Origin: an uncultured Deferribacteraceae bacterium | Lineage (GTDB): Bacteria; Chrysiogenota; Deferribacteres; Deferribacterales; Mucispirillaceae | Direction: 5' to 3' | Assembly (NCBI GenBank): GCA_947039055.1 | Contig: CAMQYB010000003.1 | Location: forward strand, 1-26,213 | DNA: 26,213 bases | In this document: positions 9,314 to 16,202 of the stretch, piece by piece | How positions within the stretch are numbered: the stretch's first letter is position 1 | Layout of the letters: every line of letters begins with the position of its first letter | Translations under genes and position numbers: made by a program | Notes under the pieces: model-generated | Told to the model about the DNA's origin: nothing | Databases searched by the model: none | What the model saw: only the letters and a program-made list of their open reading frames with translations

Positions 9314-9352
9314 ATACTACTGTATATATTGTAACGGTATATGCAGTAGTAT
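9314..9352. terminator. Strong hairpin after the lipoprotein gene, possible terminator
   Basis: Bases 9314-9328 pair with 9338-9352 in a 15-bp stem (one G-U) around a 9-base loop (TTGTAACGG). It begins 35 bases after the lipoprotein stop. The 3' flank ATAGATTTAATC lacks a proper T-run, so either it is a weak intrinsic terminator or it protects the 3' end of the mRNA. Confidence 0.45.
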
Positions 9353-9410
9353 ATAGATTTAATCGGCATATTGTATATGATTATAGATACTTATACTCAT
9401 TGAGATAGTG

Positions 9411-9479
9411 GTAGTTGCTATATATAAAGTAAGGAGGGTATAGGTTTAAAAATAGTAACTACTATATATAAAAAGGAGG
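9411..9479 (+). repeat. Imperfect direct repeat containing duplicated Shine-Dalgarno-like sequence
   Basis: CTATATATAAAGTAAGGAGG in the first copy (within 9411-9437) and CTATATATAAAAAGGAGG in the second (within 9457-9479) differ by a 2-base gap. The flanking GTAGTT and AACTAC are also complementary. Only the second AAGGAGG precedes a start codon (ATG 9485). It looks like a local duplication. Confidence 0.55.
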
Positions 9480-9484
9480 ATATT

Positions 9485-9698
9485 ATGGATAATAATTCAA
9501 AAAAGATTGTAGATGCAGATGGAAAAGAGTTAGTAGTTGACAAGTTGCGTTGCACTAGTTGTGGAGCTTGTATTGAAGTTTGTGGCACAAATGCGATATA
9601 TATGAAAGCACACTAGACTAGATAGTGACGCCTGTACAGTGTGTGGTGATTGTGCAGAAGAGTGCCCATCAGATGCTCTTACTATAGAGAAAGAGTAG
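9485..9698 (+). pseudogene. 2[4Fe-4S] ferredoxin interrupted by a single frameshift
   Basis: From ATG 9485, with AAGGAGG five bases upstream, the first frame gives a charged start and the cluster motif CTSCGACIEVC followed by GTNAIYMKAH, then stops at TAG 9614-9616. The +1 frame continues directly with RLDSDACTVCGDCAEECPSD and ends at TAG 9696-9698. Removing one base near 9614 restores a single 70-residue bacterial ferredoxin with two CxxCxxCxxxC motifs at normal spacing. The residue after the first motif's last Cys is Gly where Pro is usual. The intact product would be a cytoplasmic low-potential electron carrier. Causes could be a recent inactivating mutation, a sequencing error or, least likely, programmed frameshifting. 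Confidence 0.8.
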
Positions 9699-9719
9699 AT
9701 AGTAGTATTATAAAACTTG

Positions 9720-10037
9720 ATTAGAAGTTCTATGAAACAAGGGTTATCTGTATCATAATTCATAGAAAGGTATACTCTCTTCAAGATTTAGAGGAGTGGT
9801 AATAGTTTTGGTTTCACTAAGATTAATAGTATTGATAAAGTAGCTAATAATTTTACTATTAATCATAAATATAGACGTTAAAGTACGATTTTTTGTTGTA
9901 TAACTTAGGATTTAAGATTTTCATAGAATAAAGTTGATAAGAATTAGCTAATTTCTTATCAGTGATTCTCCCCTTCTTAATTTCTATTATTTCTTGGTAG
10001 GTAGGGAGATTTCATACTCTCTACCTACTTTTTTTTT
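9720..10037 (+). ncRNA. Candidate structured RNA or 3' UTR with four perfect or near-perfect stems
   Basis: There is no coding frame here, but the stretch holds a series of inverted repeats: TTCTATGAA/TTCATAGAA (9728-9736/9759-9767), GATTAATAGT/ACTATTAATC (9821-9830/9855-9864), TGATAAGAA/TTCTTATCA (9935-9943/9953-9961), and the 12-bp stem of a classic terminator (9997-10028, then T9). This could be the 3' end of a transcript from the ferredoxin, or a separate RNA. A possible promoter, TTGATA (9832-9837), 16 bases, TACTAT (9854-9859), would give an RNA of about 170 bases. It matches no RNA family I recognise; tmRNA, RNase P and cobalamin riboswitch signatures were not seen. Confidence 0.3.
9997..10037 (+). 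terminator. Rho-independent terminator
   Basis: GTAGGTAGGGAG (9997-10008) pairs with CTCTCTACCTAC (10017-10028) over 12 bp including one G-U, with loop ATTTCATA, followed by nine T (10029-10037). It insulates the receptor operon from upstream transcription and marks the 3' end of some transcript starting upstream. Confidence 0.9.
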
Positions 10038-10055
10038 ACTTAATTTTATCTATAG

Positions 10056-10112
10056 TAATGCTGTAATAATACCGTGATAATACCATAGTAATGCCCATAA
10101 TAATGACATAAT
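10056..10112. repeat. Five imperfect ~11-bp direct repeats (TAATRCC-type)
   Basis: The units are TAATGCTGTAA, TAATACCGTGA, TAATACCATAG, TAATGCCCATAA and TAATGACATAAT, head to tail. The period of 11, 11, 11, 12 and 12 bases is close to one helical turn. They lie between the terminator and the receptor promoter. They could bind a regulator or affect DNA bending, or be a diverged microsatellite. Confidence 0.5.
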
Positions 10113-10152
10113 TGTGTCAATAAATAACCAAAAAAAACAGCAAAAAGCAGTA

Positions 10153-10174
10153 AAGATTAGCTTCAACTAAACTT
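10153..10174. promoter_or_regulatory. Operator-like palindrome 1 upstream of the receptor operon
   Basis: AAGATTAG (10153-10160), 6-base spacer CTTCAA, CTAAACTT (10167-10174): 7 of 8 positions pair. From CTAAACTT onward the sequence is the same as before the lipoprotein gene, through TTGACA, apart from one inserted A. Confidence 0.55.
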
Positions 10175-10179
10175 TTAAC

Positions 10180-10208
10180 TTGACAAAACCTGTTAAAATG
10201 CTTAGGCT
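10180..10208 (+). promoter_or_regulatory. Probable promoter of the receptor-PqqL-Yej operon
   Basis: A perfect TTGACA (10180-10185) is followed after 17 bases by TAGGCT (10203-10208), which keeps the key T, A and T of a -10 box. A-tracts at 10130-10146 lie upstream. Two operator-like palindromes flank or cover it. With this promoter the transcript would begin near 10215. Confidence 0.45.
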
Positions 10209-10217
10209 TAACTAAAG
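10201..10217. promoter_or_regulatory. Operator-like palindrome 2 overlapping the -10 region
   Basis: CTTAGGCTTAACTAAAG has TTAG and CTAA halves with the same 6-base spacer as the other two sites. It shares TTAGGC(A/T)T(G/A)ACTAA with the lipoprotein operator. Its position over the predicted -10 is typical of a repressor site. Confidence 0.5.
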
Positions 10218-10230
10218 TATTTATACAAAT

Positions 10231-12951
10231 ATGAATATAAATATAGATTTAGAGTATTTTTCTTCTAAATCATTCAATAATTTGTATATTTTACGTTTTT
10301 ATTATGGGTTATGGTGTAATTTATCAATGAGTTTTATAAGAATTATATACAATACAGCTTTCTTTTTAACGATTATGATGTTAATCACGTCAATTTCTTT
10401 TAAAAGTGTTTACGCTCTTGATAATAAAACAGAAAGTATCACAGCAATAGATAATAATAGCTCAAAACTCGATAATAATAGCTCAAAATTAGATGATGAT
10501 GAGATGGATGCTGTCTTAGATGATGAATATCTTGAGGAGATAGAAGATTTTTTTGATATGGGAGATGTAAATGTGATTGAAAATCTAAATAAGCTTGAAA
10601 ACACAGGTAAGACGACTATTCCGAGAGATTTTATTGAAAATTTACCAACAGGTAATGGTAATATTACGGATGTTTTAAAGATTGTGCCGGGTGTTCAATT
10701 TAGCAATGATGTTAGAAGTTCATCATCGGCAGGCGAGATCGCACCTGATGAGATATCTATTTCGGGTGGCAGAACGTATGAGAACCTTTTTATGGTTGAT
10801 GGAGTAAGTAATTCGAGTTCACTTGATCCAGCAGCAGATAATCCTTATCAAGCAGATGATGTATCAGGTGGATCATATAAATTTTTTATAGACTCATCTA
10901 TTATTAAAGACATTATCGTTTATGACAGTAATATTCCAGCATCATACGGTGGATTTACAGGTGGAGTTGTTGATATTGTCACAAAGACACCAGGCGATAA
11001 ATTTGAACTTGATTACTCGTATAAGTTTACAGGCTCAGAGTTCACGCATTTTTTTATAACTGAGGATGAGAGGTATTTGAATGACTCAACTAACGACACA
11101 TCTAATCAGTTAAATTTTTCAAAAAGCTTTCACTCACTTTCGTCATCTATTCCTATCACAGATGATTTAGGATTACTTTTAAGTTATAAATTAAATCGTT
11201 CTACAATTCCATTAAATTATTTTAATGGGTATAAGGATCAAAGCAGAATGGCTCAAACTGTATTTTTAAAAGGTGTTTATAATATTGATGGTTCGAGTTT
11301 TGCAGATCTCACAACATCTTACTCTCCAAACAGTGGAGATTACTTTATAAAAAATACTCTCAACAGTGATTTTGAAATCAAAGGTGGTGGAGTTTTTTCA
11401 TCTGTTAATTATCATAATGAGATAGGTGATAATAAAATCAAAGTTCATGTTGATTATAATTATTCGGAAAATTCAAGAGAAGCACCACAATATTTTAAGT
11501 CATGGATAGCATCAGATAATAAACCGTGGGGCGAGACAATTAATAATGGTGATGATCCAACAAAGACTGCGATCAGTACTGAGGGTGGATGGGGCAGTAT
11601 ATATAAAACTGAGCAGAGCAGTAACGTATCGTTCGATCACACGATTAAAGATTTGAAATTAGCAGGTACGCATGAGTTCTCGTACGGTTTATCATATAAA
11701 TATATTCAAGGCAGGCATAATAGAAAAGAGGATGCTATTTTATATAATGAAGTAGCAGAGTCGGTTGATATAAATTGTGGTGGCGATAGTGGAACTTGTG
11801 TTGATGGTGAGCAATATTTTTCAGGCAGAACGGTAACACCATCATCTAATGTTTTAGCATTAGTTAATGAGTACGCATTATACGCTCAAGATAGCTGGAA
11901 GTTTTATAGATTTAATTTACGAGTAGGGCTTCGTGTAACGTACGATGATTTTATGGATAATGTAAATTTTGCACCAAGAACAGAGTTGAAGTACGATATT
12001 TTTGATGATAATTCAACTGTTCTTACAGCTGGTTATAATCGTTATTATAGCGCTACACTTCTTGCAAATAAGTTAAAAGAAGGTGTATCACCAAGTTATC
12101 AAGAGCAACGCTGGACGTATAGAAATCAGTTGCAAGACTTTCAACCAGTTTCTGATGGAACGAAAACATCTTATAATTTTAGCGAGCTTAGAACGCCTTA
12201 TGTTGATGAGTTCGTGGGTGCTGTAGATCAATCAGTTTTAGGTGGATATCTATCTTTGAAATACATAGCACGACTTAGTGATGATGGGTTTGCAAGAGAA
12301 CGTGGAGAGACAGAAGCAGATGGTATAGCATACTATAGATTAAACAATAACGGTAGTGGTACATATCAATCAGTACAGATGAGTTACGATAGAAAGTGGA
12401 CAAATCATCGTATAACTTTCAATGTTGCATGGCAACATTCTATAACTTCAAATGATAGTTACGAGGATATTTTTAACTTAGAAGATCTTGATAACAAGGT
12501 TGTCTATAATGGCAATACAATTCCATTAAGTGAGTTACCTAAAGATAATTATAATAAACCAGTGATAGTTAATCTTGCATATGTGGGCAAGTTTTTTAAA
12601 TACTTTAAATTTTCTACATTTGTAACATTTCAGTCACCGTATAAAGAACTGGAACTTGTAGATAGTGAGTATTTTATAGGGGAAGGAGCTATTGATCCGT
12701 CAACTGGTAAGCCCACTAAATTATCAACAGCAGCTTATGAAACAAAAAGTCGTGGAGCAACATTTATAGTTGATTGTGCTATCACATTTGAAAAGCTTGT
12801 AACAGAGCTTGCAAAAGTTTCAGTATCGTTAGAGATTAACAATCTCTTTAATATAAAGAATGATACAGGATCAGGTTACGGTTCAACAACTACCTCTTCA
12901 ACATATGAAATGGGTAGACAATTTTGGTTAAAGGTGGGTTATGTGTATTAA
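10231..12951 (+). CDS. TonB-dependent outer-membrane receptor, probably for a peptide or small protein
   Basis: The 906 residues contain an N-terminal export signal, an acidic stretch, a plug (about 130-250, with NLPTGNGNITDVLKIVPGVQ, ISISGGRTYENLFMVDGV and GGFTGGVVDIVTK) and a long C-terminal beta-barrel ending in FWLKVGYVY, with the final aromatic residue expected for outer-membrane insertion. The first ATG gives a poor leader; ATG at 10327 (residue 33) starts a far better signal peptide ending near SVYA, so the true start may be 10327 with a ~110-base 5' leader. Neither has a strong ribosome binding site. A tandem DNNSSKL repeat precedes the acidic stretch. Barrel loops contain a possible disulphide (CGGDSGTC). 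It heads the operon. Substrate is unknown; downstream peptidase and oligopeptide permease genes argue for a peptide or protein rather than a siderophore. Confidence 0.9.
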   Translation: MNINIDLEYFSSKSFNNLYILRFYYGLWCNLSMSFIRIIYNTAFFLTIMMLITSISFKSVYALDNKTESITAIDNNSSKLDNNSSKLDDDEMDAVLDDEYLEEIEDFFDMGDVNVIENLNKLENTGKTTIPRDFIENLPTGNGNITDVLKIVPGVQFSNDVRSSSSAGEIAPDEISISGGRTYENLFMVDGVSNSSSLDPAADNPYQADDVSGGSYKFFIDSSIIKDIIVYDSNIPASYGGFTGGVVDIVTKTPGDKFELDYSYKFTGSEFTHFFITEDERYLNDSTNDTSNQLNFSKSFHSLSSSIPITDDLGLLLSYKLNRSTIPLNYFNGYKDQSRMAQTVFLKGVYNIDGSSFADLTTSYSPNSGDYFIKNTLNSDFEIKGGGVFSSVNYHNEIGDNKIKVHVDYNYSENSREAPQYFKSWIASDNKPWGETINNGDDPTKTAISTEGGWGSIYKTEQSSNVSFDHTIKDLKLAGTHEFSYGLSYKYIQGRHNRKEDAILYNEVAESVDINCGGDSGTCVDGEQYFSGRTVTPSSNVLALVNEYALYAQDSWKFYRFNLRVGLRVTYDDFMDNVNFAPRTELKYDIFDDNSTVLTAGYNRYYSATLLANKLKEGVSPSYQEQRWTYRNQLQDFQPVSDGTKTSYNFSELRTPYVDEFVGAVDQSVLGGYLSLKYIARLSDDGFARERGETEADGIAYYRLNNNGSGTYQSVQMSYDRKWTNHRITFNVAWQHSITSNDSYEDIFNLEDLDNKVVYNGNTIPLSELPKDNYNKPVIVNLAYVGKFFKYFKFSTFVTFQSPYKELELVDSEYFIGEGAIDPSTGKPTKLSTAAYETKSRGATFIVDCAITFEKLVTELAKVSVSLEINNLFNIKNDTGSGYGSTTTSSTYEMGRQFWLKVGYVY
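10450..10491 (+). repeat. 21-bp tandem repeat encoding DNNSSKL twice
   Basis: Units 10450-10470 and 10471-10491 match at 18 of 21 bases and add seven residues each to the N-terminal linker of the receptor, just after the signal peptide. Copy number could vary between strains without breaking the frame. Confidence 0.85.
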
Positions 12952-13840
12952 TAGTAATAGGGTGATATCTGTTGAAAATCTTGAACACAGTTATGGTAGC
13001 AATAAGGTTTTACACGGGATAAATCTCTCAGTTGATAAGGGTAAAGTTTTTGGATTATTAGGAAAGAATGGTGCAGGCAAAACAACGACAATAAATATCA
13101 TGATGGGGTTTCTTAAACCTGATTTTGGTAGATGTTTAATTTTTGATGAGAACTCTTATTCATTATCTAATAGAGCGAAATCTAAGATCGCATTGCTTCA
13201 TGAGGGACATCTAGCGTATGACTTTATGAACATTGATGAAACGGAACAATTTTATAAATCATTTTATAAAGCGTGGGATAAAGACATCTATGATTACCTA
13301 ATAAAAAAACTAGGATTGAAGAGATCGCATAAGATAAAAAATATGTCATGTGGTCAGCGTTCACAAGTTACATTGGCGGTGCTTATGGCACAAAATTCTG
13401 ATCTGTTGATACTTGATGATTTCTCTATGGGATTAGATGCTGGATATAGAAGATTATTTCTTGATAACTTAAATGACTATGTTCAAAAAAGAGAGAAAAC
13501 AGTTCTTGTAACAACTCATATAGTACAGGATATAGAGAGATTTGTTGATGAGGCAATTCTTATTGATAAAGGAAATGTTATTGTTTCTGGAAAAATTAAT
13601 ACACTAGGAGATGGGTTACATGGATACCGTATAACACTTGATACAAATATACAATTATTAAGTAGTTATAAAGAGATCAAGGACATATCTACAAACAATA
13701 AAAGTTACGAAGTTATCACGAATATTAAACCAGAAGAGGCTGATAAGTTTTTTGATAAAGCATTAAGTAAGAAGATAGATTACGAGTATTTTGATTTAAC
13801 ATTAGAAGATACTTTTATCGCACTTACAGGAAAATATTAA
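12941..13840 (+). CDS. ABC transporter ATP-binding protein with degenerate signature and Walker B
   Basis: A 299-residue cytoplasmic ATPase pairing with the following permease. Motifs are GLLGKNGAGKTT (Walker A, about 38-49), SCGQRSQ (signature, about 136-142, versus LSGGQ), LLILDD (Walker B, 155-160), FSMGLD (D-loop) and TTH with the switch His at about 193. The usual catalytic Glu after Walker B is Asp (D160), and the Q-loop region reads LLHEGH with no Gln. The overall type is the YtrB/CcmA-like exporter or membrane-remodelling class rather than a nutrient importer. The gene overlaps the receptor by 11 bases and has AAGGTGG just upstream. E. coli pqqL also lies beside an ABC protein gene (yddA) and a receptor gene (yddB), so an ABC module here has precedent. 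Substrate unknown. Confidence 0.88.
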   Translation: MCINSNRVISVENLEHSYGSNKVLHGINLSVDKGKVFGLLGKNGAGKTTTINIMMGFLKPDFGRCLIFDENSYSLSNRAKSKIALLHEGHLAYDFMNIDETEQFYKSFYKAWDKDIYDYLIKKLGLKRSHKIKNMSCGQRSQVTLAVLMAQNSDLLILDDFSMGLDAGYRRLFLDNLNDYVQKREKTVLVTTHIVQDIERFVDEAILIDKGNVIVSGKINTLGDGLHGYRITLDTNIQLLSSYKEIKDISTNNKSYEVITNIKPEEADKFFDKALSKKIDYEYFDLTLEDTFIALTGKY

Positions 13841-13849
13841 GAGGTATAT

Positions 13850-14515
13850 ATGATTAAAAGTATTTGGTTAAAAGAATATATTAAATTAAAAAAAATATTA
13901 GTAATACTTCTACTAATTCACATAGCTGTATCTGTCTATTATTTTATCACACTGCGTGGTGGTTTTGAAATGATAACACCAGTTCAGATATGGTCAGATA
14001 TAATTGCTAAGAACTCGATTTTTTTCTATAGATATGAGGCGGTGTTTTATGGGACAGCGATCACGTTAGGAGTGTTTCAATTTTTGCCAGAAGTTATAAA
14101 AAGATCATTTCGTATATCGTGTCACCTACCGATGAATGAGTATATTATGGTTGCGAGTACGATCTCATTTAGTATCATATTTCTAACTTTATTATTTGTA
14201 ATTGATACGGTTTTGATATGTATAGTATCTTCATTATTTTTTCCGTATGACATATATAGTTTAATTCCAAAAGTGATGTTGTATTGGTATTTAGAGGCTA
14301 TATTAATCTATATGATCGCCTCAATCCTCACTCTTGAACCGTTATGGAAAAATAAGATAAGGATAGCTATTCTAATAGTAGGTATAGTGACGTTAGTTGA
14401 TGTGTCAGTTTATAAAACAGATATCTATTATGTATTGATAGTCGTTGGGATTGTACTAATTTCTATACCGATAATTTACTATCCAGCAATACGATTTAGA
14501 AAGGGAGTTATGTGA
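13850..14515 (+). CDS. ABC-type permease-like integral membrane protein, six predicted helices
   Basis: The 221 residues are mostly hydrophobic, with about six membrane segments (roughly 16-35, 60-82, 102-126, 137-160, 168-186, 192-212) and a Lys-rich N-terminus (IKSIWLKEYIKLKK), typical of the membrane partner of a YtrB-like ATPase. It starts 9 bases after the ATPase stop with AGAGGT as ribosome binding site, so it is very likely its permease. No motif gives a substrate. Its stop TGA shares a base with the next ATG. Confidence 0.75.
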   Translation: MIKSIWLKEYIKLKKILVILLLIHIAVSVYYFITLRGGFEMITPVQIWSDIIAKNSIFFYRYEAVFYGTAITLGVFQFLPEVIKRSFRISCHLPMNEYIMVASTISFSIIFLTLLFVIDTVLICIVSSLFFPYDIYSLIPKVMLYWYLEAILIYMIASILTLEPLWKNKIRIAILIVGIVTLVDVSVYKTDIYYVLIVVGIVLISIPIIYYPAIRFRKGVM

Positions 14516-15771
14516 TGAAATATATAGCAAGGGTTACGATGCTTATTATTGCGGTGTTATCATTTTCAAAATTTATACCTCAATATTATACAAAGATTTT
14601 TTCAGAACGAGTTAATACGCCTCTAATTTTTTATAGTGAAGTTTTACAAGATTTTATTTTGCGTACAGTTGATAAGTCGTTTAATATTAGACATTTTGAT
14701 AGTAACGGAGATAATTATACAAAGAAAGAATACTCATCATTATTACCGATGCTTTTTAGCAGAGAGTTAAAAATATGGGATAAATATCCTACGGATATAC
14801 ATGGCAAGAAGATCCCCGTTGATGTTGCAATAAGAGAGAGTCAGTTTCTTTCAATATATCCAAAATCAATTGATAAGTCAGAAAGAATGATAAATCTCTA
14901 TCCGTTATTTGATGCAAGTGGAGAGTATACAACTATTCAAATGCCACCAGATCTTTTTAGAATAAATAATAAAATGGAATTTATTGATGCCACAACAAAT
15001 AAAATTAATGATAATAAAAGTAAACTACATACAGAGCTATTAGTTGATGCTGGATTTAAGTTTCCTGCAAAAATTATCGCTGGTAATCCAACGACAAGAA
15101 AGCAGTATGATTTTGGATATTTTATATTAGATTCAGCAAACAATTTGTATCATCTGTTTTCTATCAAGGATAAACCGTTCATAAGAAATACAGGTGTAAA
15201 AATAGATGAGAATATTATTTATATTACTGTTGAGGAAAATAGAAATCTTCCTAACTATGGATTAATTGTAACAGATAATGGATCTGTATATAGCTTGTTA
15301 AAAGATAAATATAGATTAGATAAAATATCACTTGGAGCATACGATCCTTATAATGATGATTTGAAATATTATTTAAATCCATTAATTGTATCTATCAAAA
15401 TTATTACTGATCATAACGAGAATATGTATATATCAGATAGATCAGGCAACTCTTTAGCATCATATTTTTATGAATACGGTGATACTCTATCTCCTTTTTA
15501 CAGAGCGGTTTATACGACTGTTTTTCCATTTAGAATTTTAACAGATGGAAGAAGTTTTGCAAAGTATCAAGAGTTTAAGTTTTCAGATAATGTTTTTGAA
15601 GCGTATCTTTTTACATCATTATTAGCAGTTATATATCTTATGTATTTGGTGACAATTAGAGAGAGAGATAAGTTTACATTTGTAATAGATTCAATTTTGA
15701 TATTTACAGGTGGTATATATGCGTTACTAGCGATTTTGATTTTAGATGGTATCAGGAGATATAAAAGATGA
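14515..15771 (+). CDS. Membrane protein with large extracytoplasmic domain, third part of the ABC module
   Basis: The start is chosen at ATG 14515, placed 7 bases after AAGGGAG and touching the upstream TGA; a GTG at 14512 is the in-frame alternative. The 418 residues have one N-terminal membrane helix (about 5-24), a soluble domain of about 330 residues outside the cytoplasm, and two C-terminal helices (about 365-385 and 393-413) joined by a basic loop (RERDK). It may belong to the DUF4857 family, which from memory occurs next to such ABC genes; I could not confirm this. The soluble part has beta-rich repeating patterns such as GLIVTDNGSVYSLL. It may present substrate to, or sense state for, the ABC pair. 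Its stop overlaps the exbB start by 4 bases. Confidence 0.72.
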   Translation: MKYIARVTMLIIAVLSFSKFIPQYYTKIFSERVNTPLIFYSEVLQDFILRTVDKSFNIRHFDSNGDNYTKKEYSSLLPMLFSRELKIWDKYPTDIHGKKIPVDVAIRESQFLSIYPKSIDKSERMINLYPLFDASGEYTTIQMPPDLFRINNKMEFIDATTNKINDNKSKLHTELLVDAGFKFPAKIIAGNPTTRKQYDFGYFILDSANNLYHLFSIKDKPFIRNTGVKIDENIIYITVEENRNLPNYGLIVTDNGSVYSLLKDKYRLDKISLGAYDPYNDDLKYYLNPLIVSIKIITDHNENMYISDRSGNSLASYFYEYGDTLSPFYRAVYTTVFPFRILTDGRSFAKYQEFKFSDNVFEAYLFTSLLAVIYLMYLVTIRERDKFTFVIDSILIFTGGIYALLAILILDGIRRYKR

Positions 15772-16202
15772 ATATAAAATTAGTTATTGATTATGGAGTG
15801 ATAGGTTTTTTAGCGGTAATGAGTGTGATCGCTATAGCTGTTGCAATAGAGAGAGTAAGATTTTATAAAGAAGTTAATCCTAATGATTATTCAGCTATCC
15901 AGCTTTATGAAGTTGCGTTGACTAAACATTTACATATCATAGCAACGATAGGAAGTAATGCTCCATATATAGGATTATTAGGTACAGTTATGGGTATAAT
16001 GTATACGTTTGTTTCTCTTGGTGAAAACTCAACAGGCGGAAATATTCCAGAGATAATGACAGGTTTAGCGTTAGCGTTAAAAGCAACAGCTGCTGGATTA
16101 TTGGCTGCTATCCCAGCGATGGTAATGTATAATTTTCTGCATAGAAAAGTGACTGAACTTATGTTAATTAAGGAGGCTATGTGTGAGAGAGAAAAGCTTT
16201 GA
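15768..16202 (+). CDS. exbB: ExbB-type proton channel subunit
   Basis: ExbB forms the pentameric inner-membrane scaffold of the TonB motor. The 144 residues match the short ExbB form: a first helix near 8-28, a cytoplasmic loop with basic residues, and the conserved segment IGSNAPYIGLLGTVMGIMYTF followed by GLALALKATAAGLLAAIPAMV, the second and third helices. The ATG overlaps the previous stop (ATGA). Being inside the receptor operon, it very likely serves this receptor in particular. Confidence 0.93.
   Translation: MNIKLVIDYGVIGFLAVMSVIAIAVAIERVRFYKEVNPNDYSAIQLYEVALTKHLHIIATIGSNAPYIGLLGTVMGIMYTFVSLGENSTGGNIPEIMTGLALALKATAAGLLAAIPAMVMYNFLHRKVTELMLIKEAMCEREKL

Larger units (their letters stand above)
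9279..9484 (+). other. Intergenic region between lipoprotein and ferredoxin relic
   Basis: It holds a 15-bp hairpin (9314-9352) and an imperfect direct repeat (9411-9437 and 9457-9479) whose second copy supplies the ribosome binding site AAGGAGG for the ferredoxin frame. No clear -35/-10 pair was identified for the ferredoxin. Confidence 0.5.

Noticed and set aside
9600..9620. Programmed +1 frameshifting in the ferredoxin gene
   Set aside because: No RF2-like slippery site: the His codon before TAG cannot re-pair in the +1 frame. An AAA-G slip upstream is conceivable but has no stimulatory element, so mutation or sequence error is preferred.
10104..10119. TGACA-N6-TGTCA inverted repeat as a second operator type
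   Set aside because: Short half-sites and only a loosely similar pair before the lipoprotein gene with reversed order and different spacing; not enough to claim a motif.
10231..12951. Receptor as a siderophore or cobalamin receptor
   Set aside because: No siderophore or cobalamin ABC importer genes or biosynthesis genes nearby, and no cobalamin riboswitch in the leader; the downstream genes process and import peptides.
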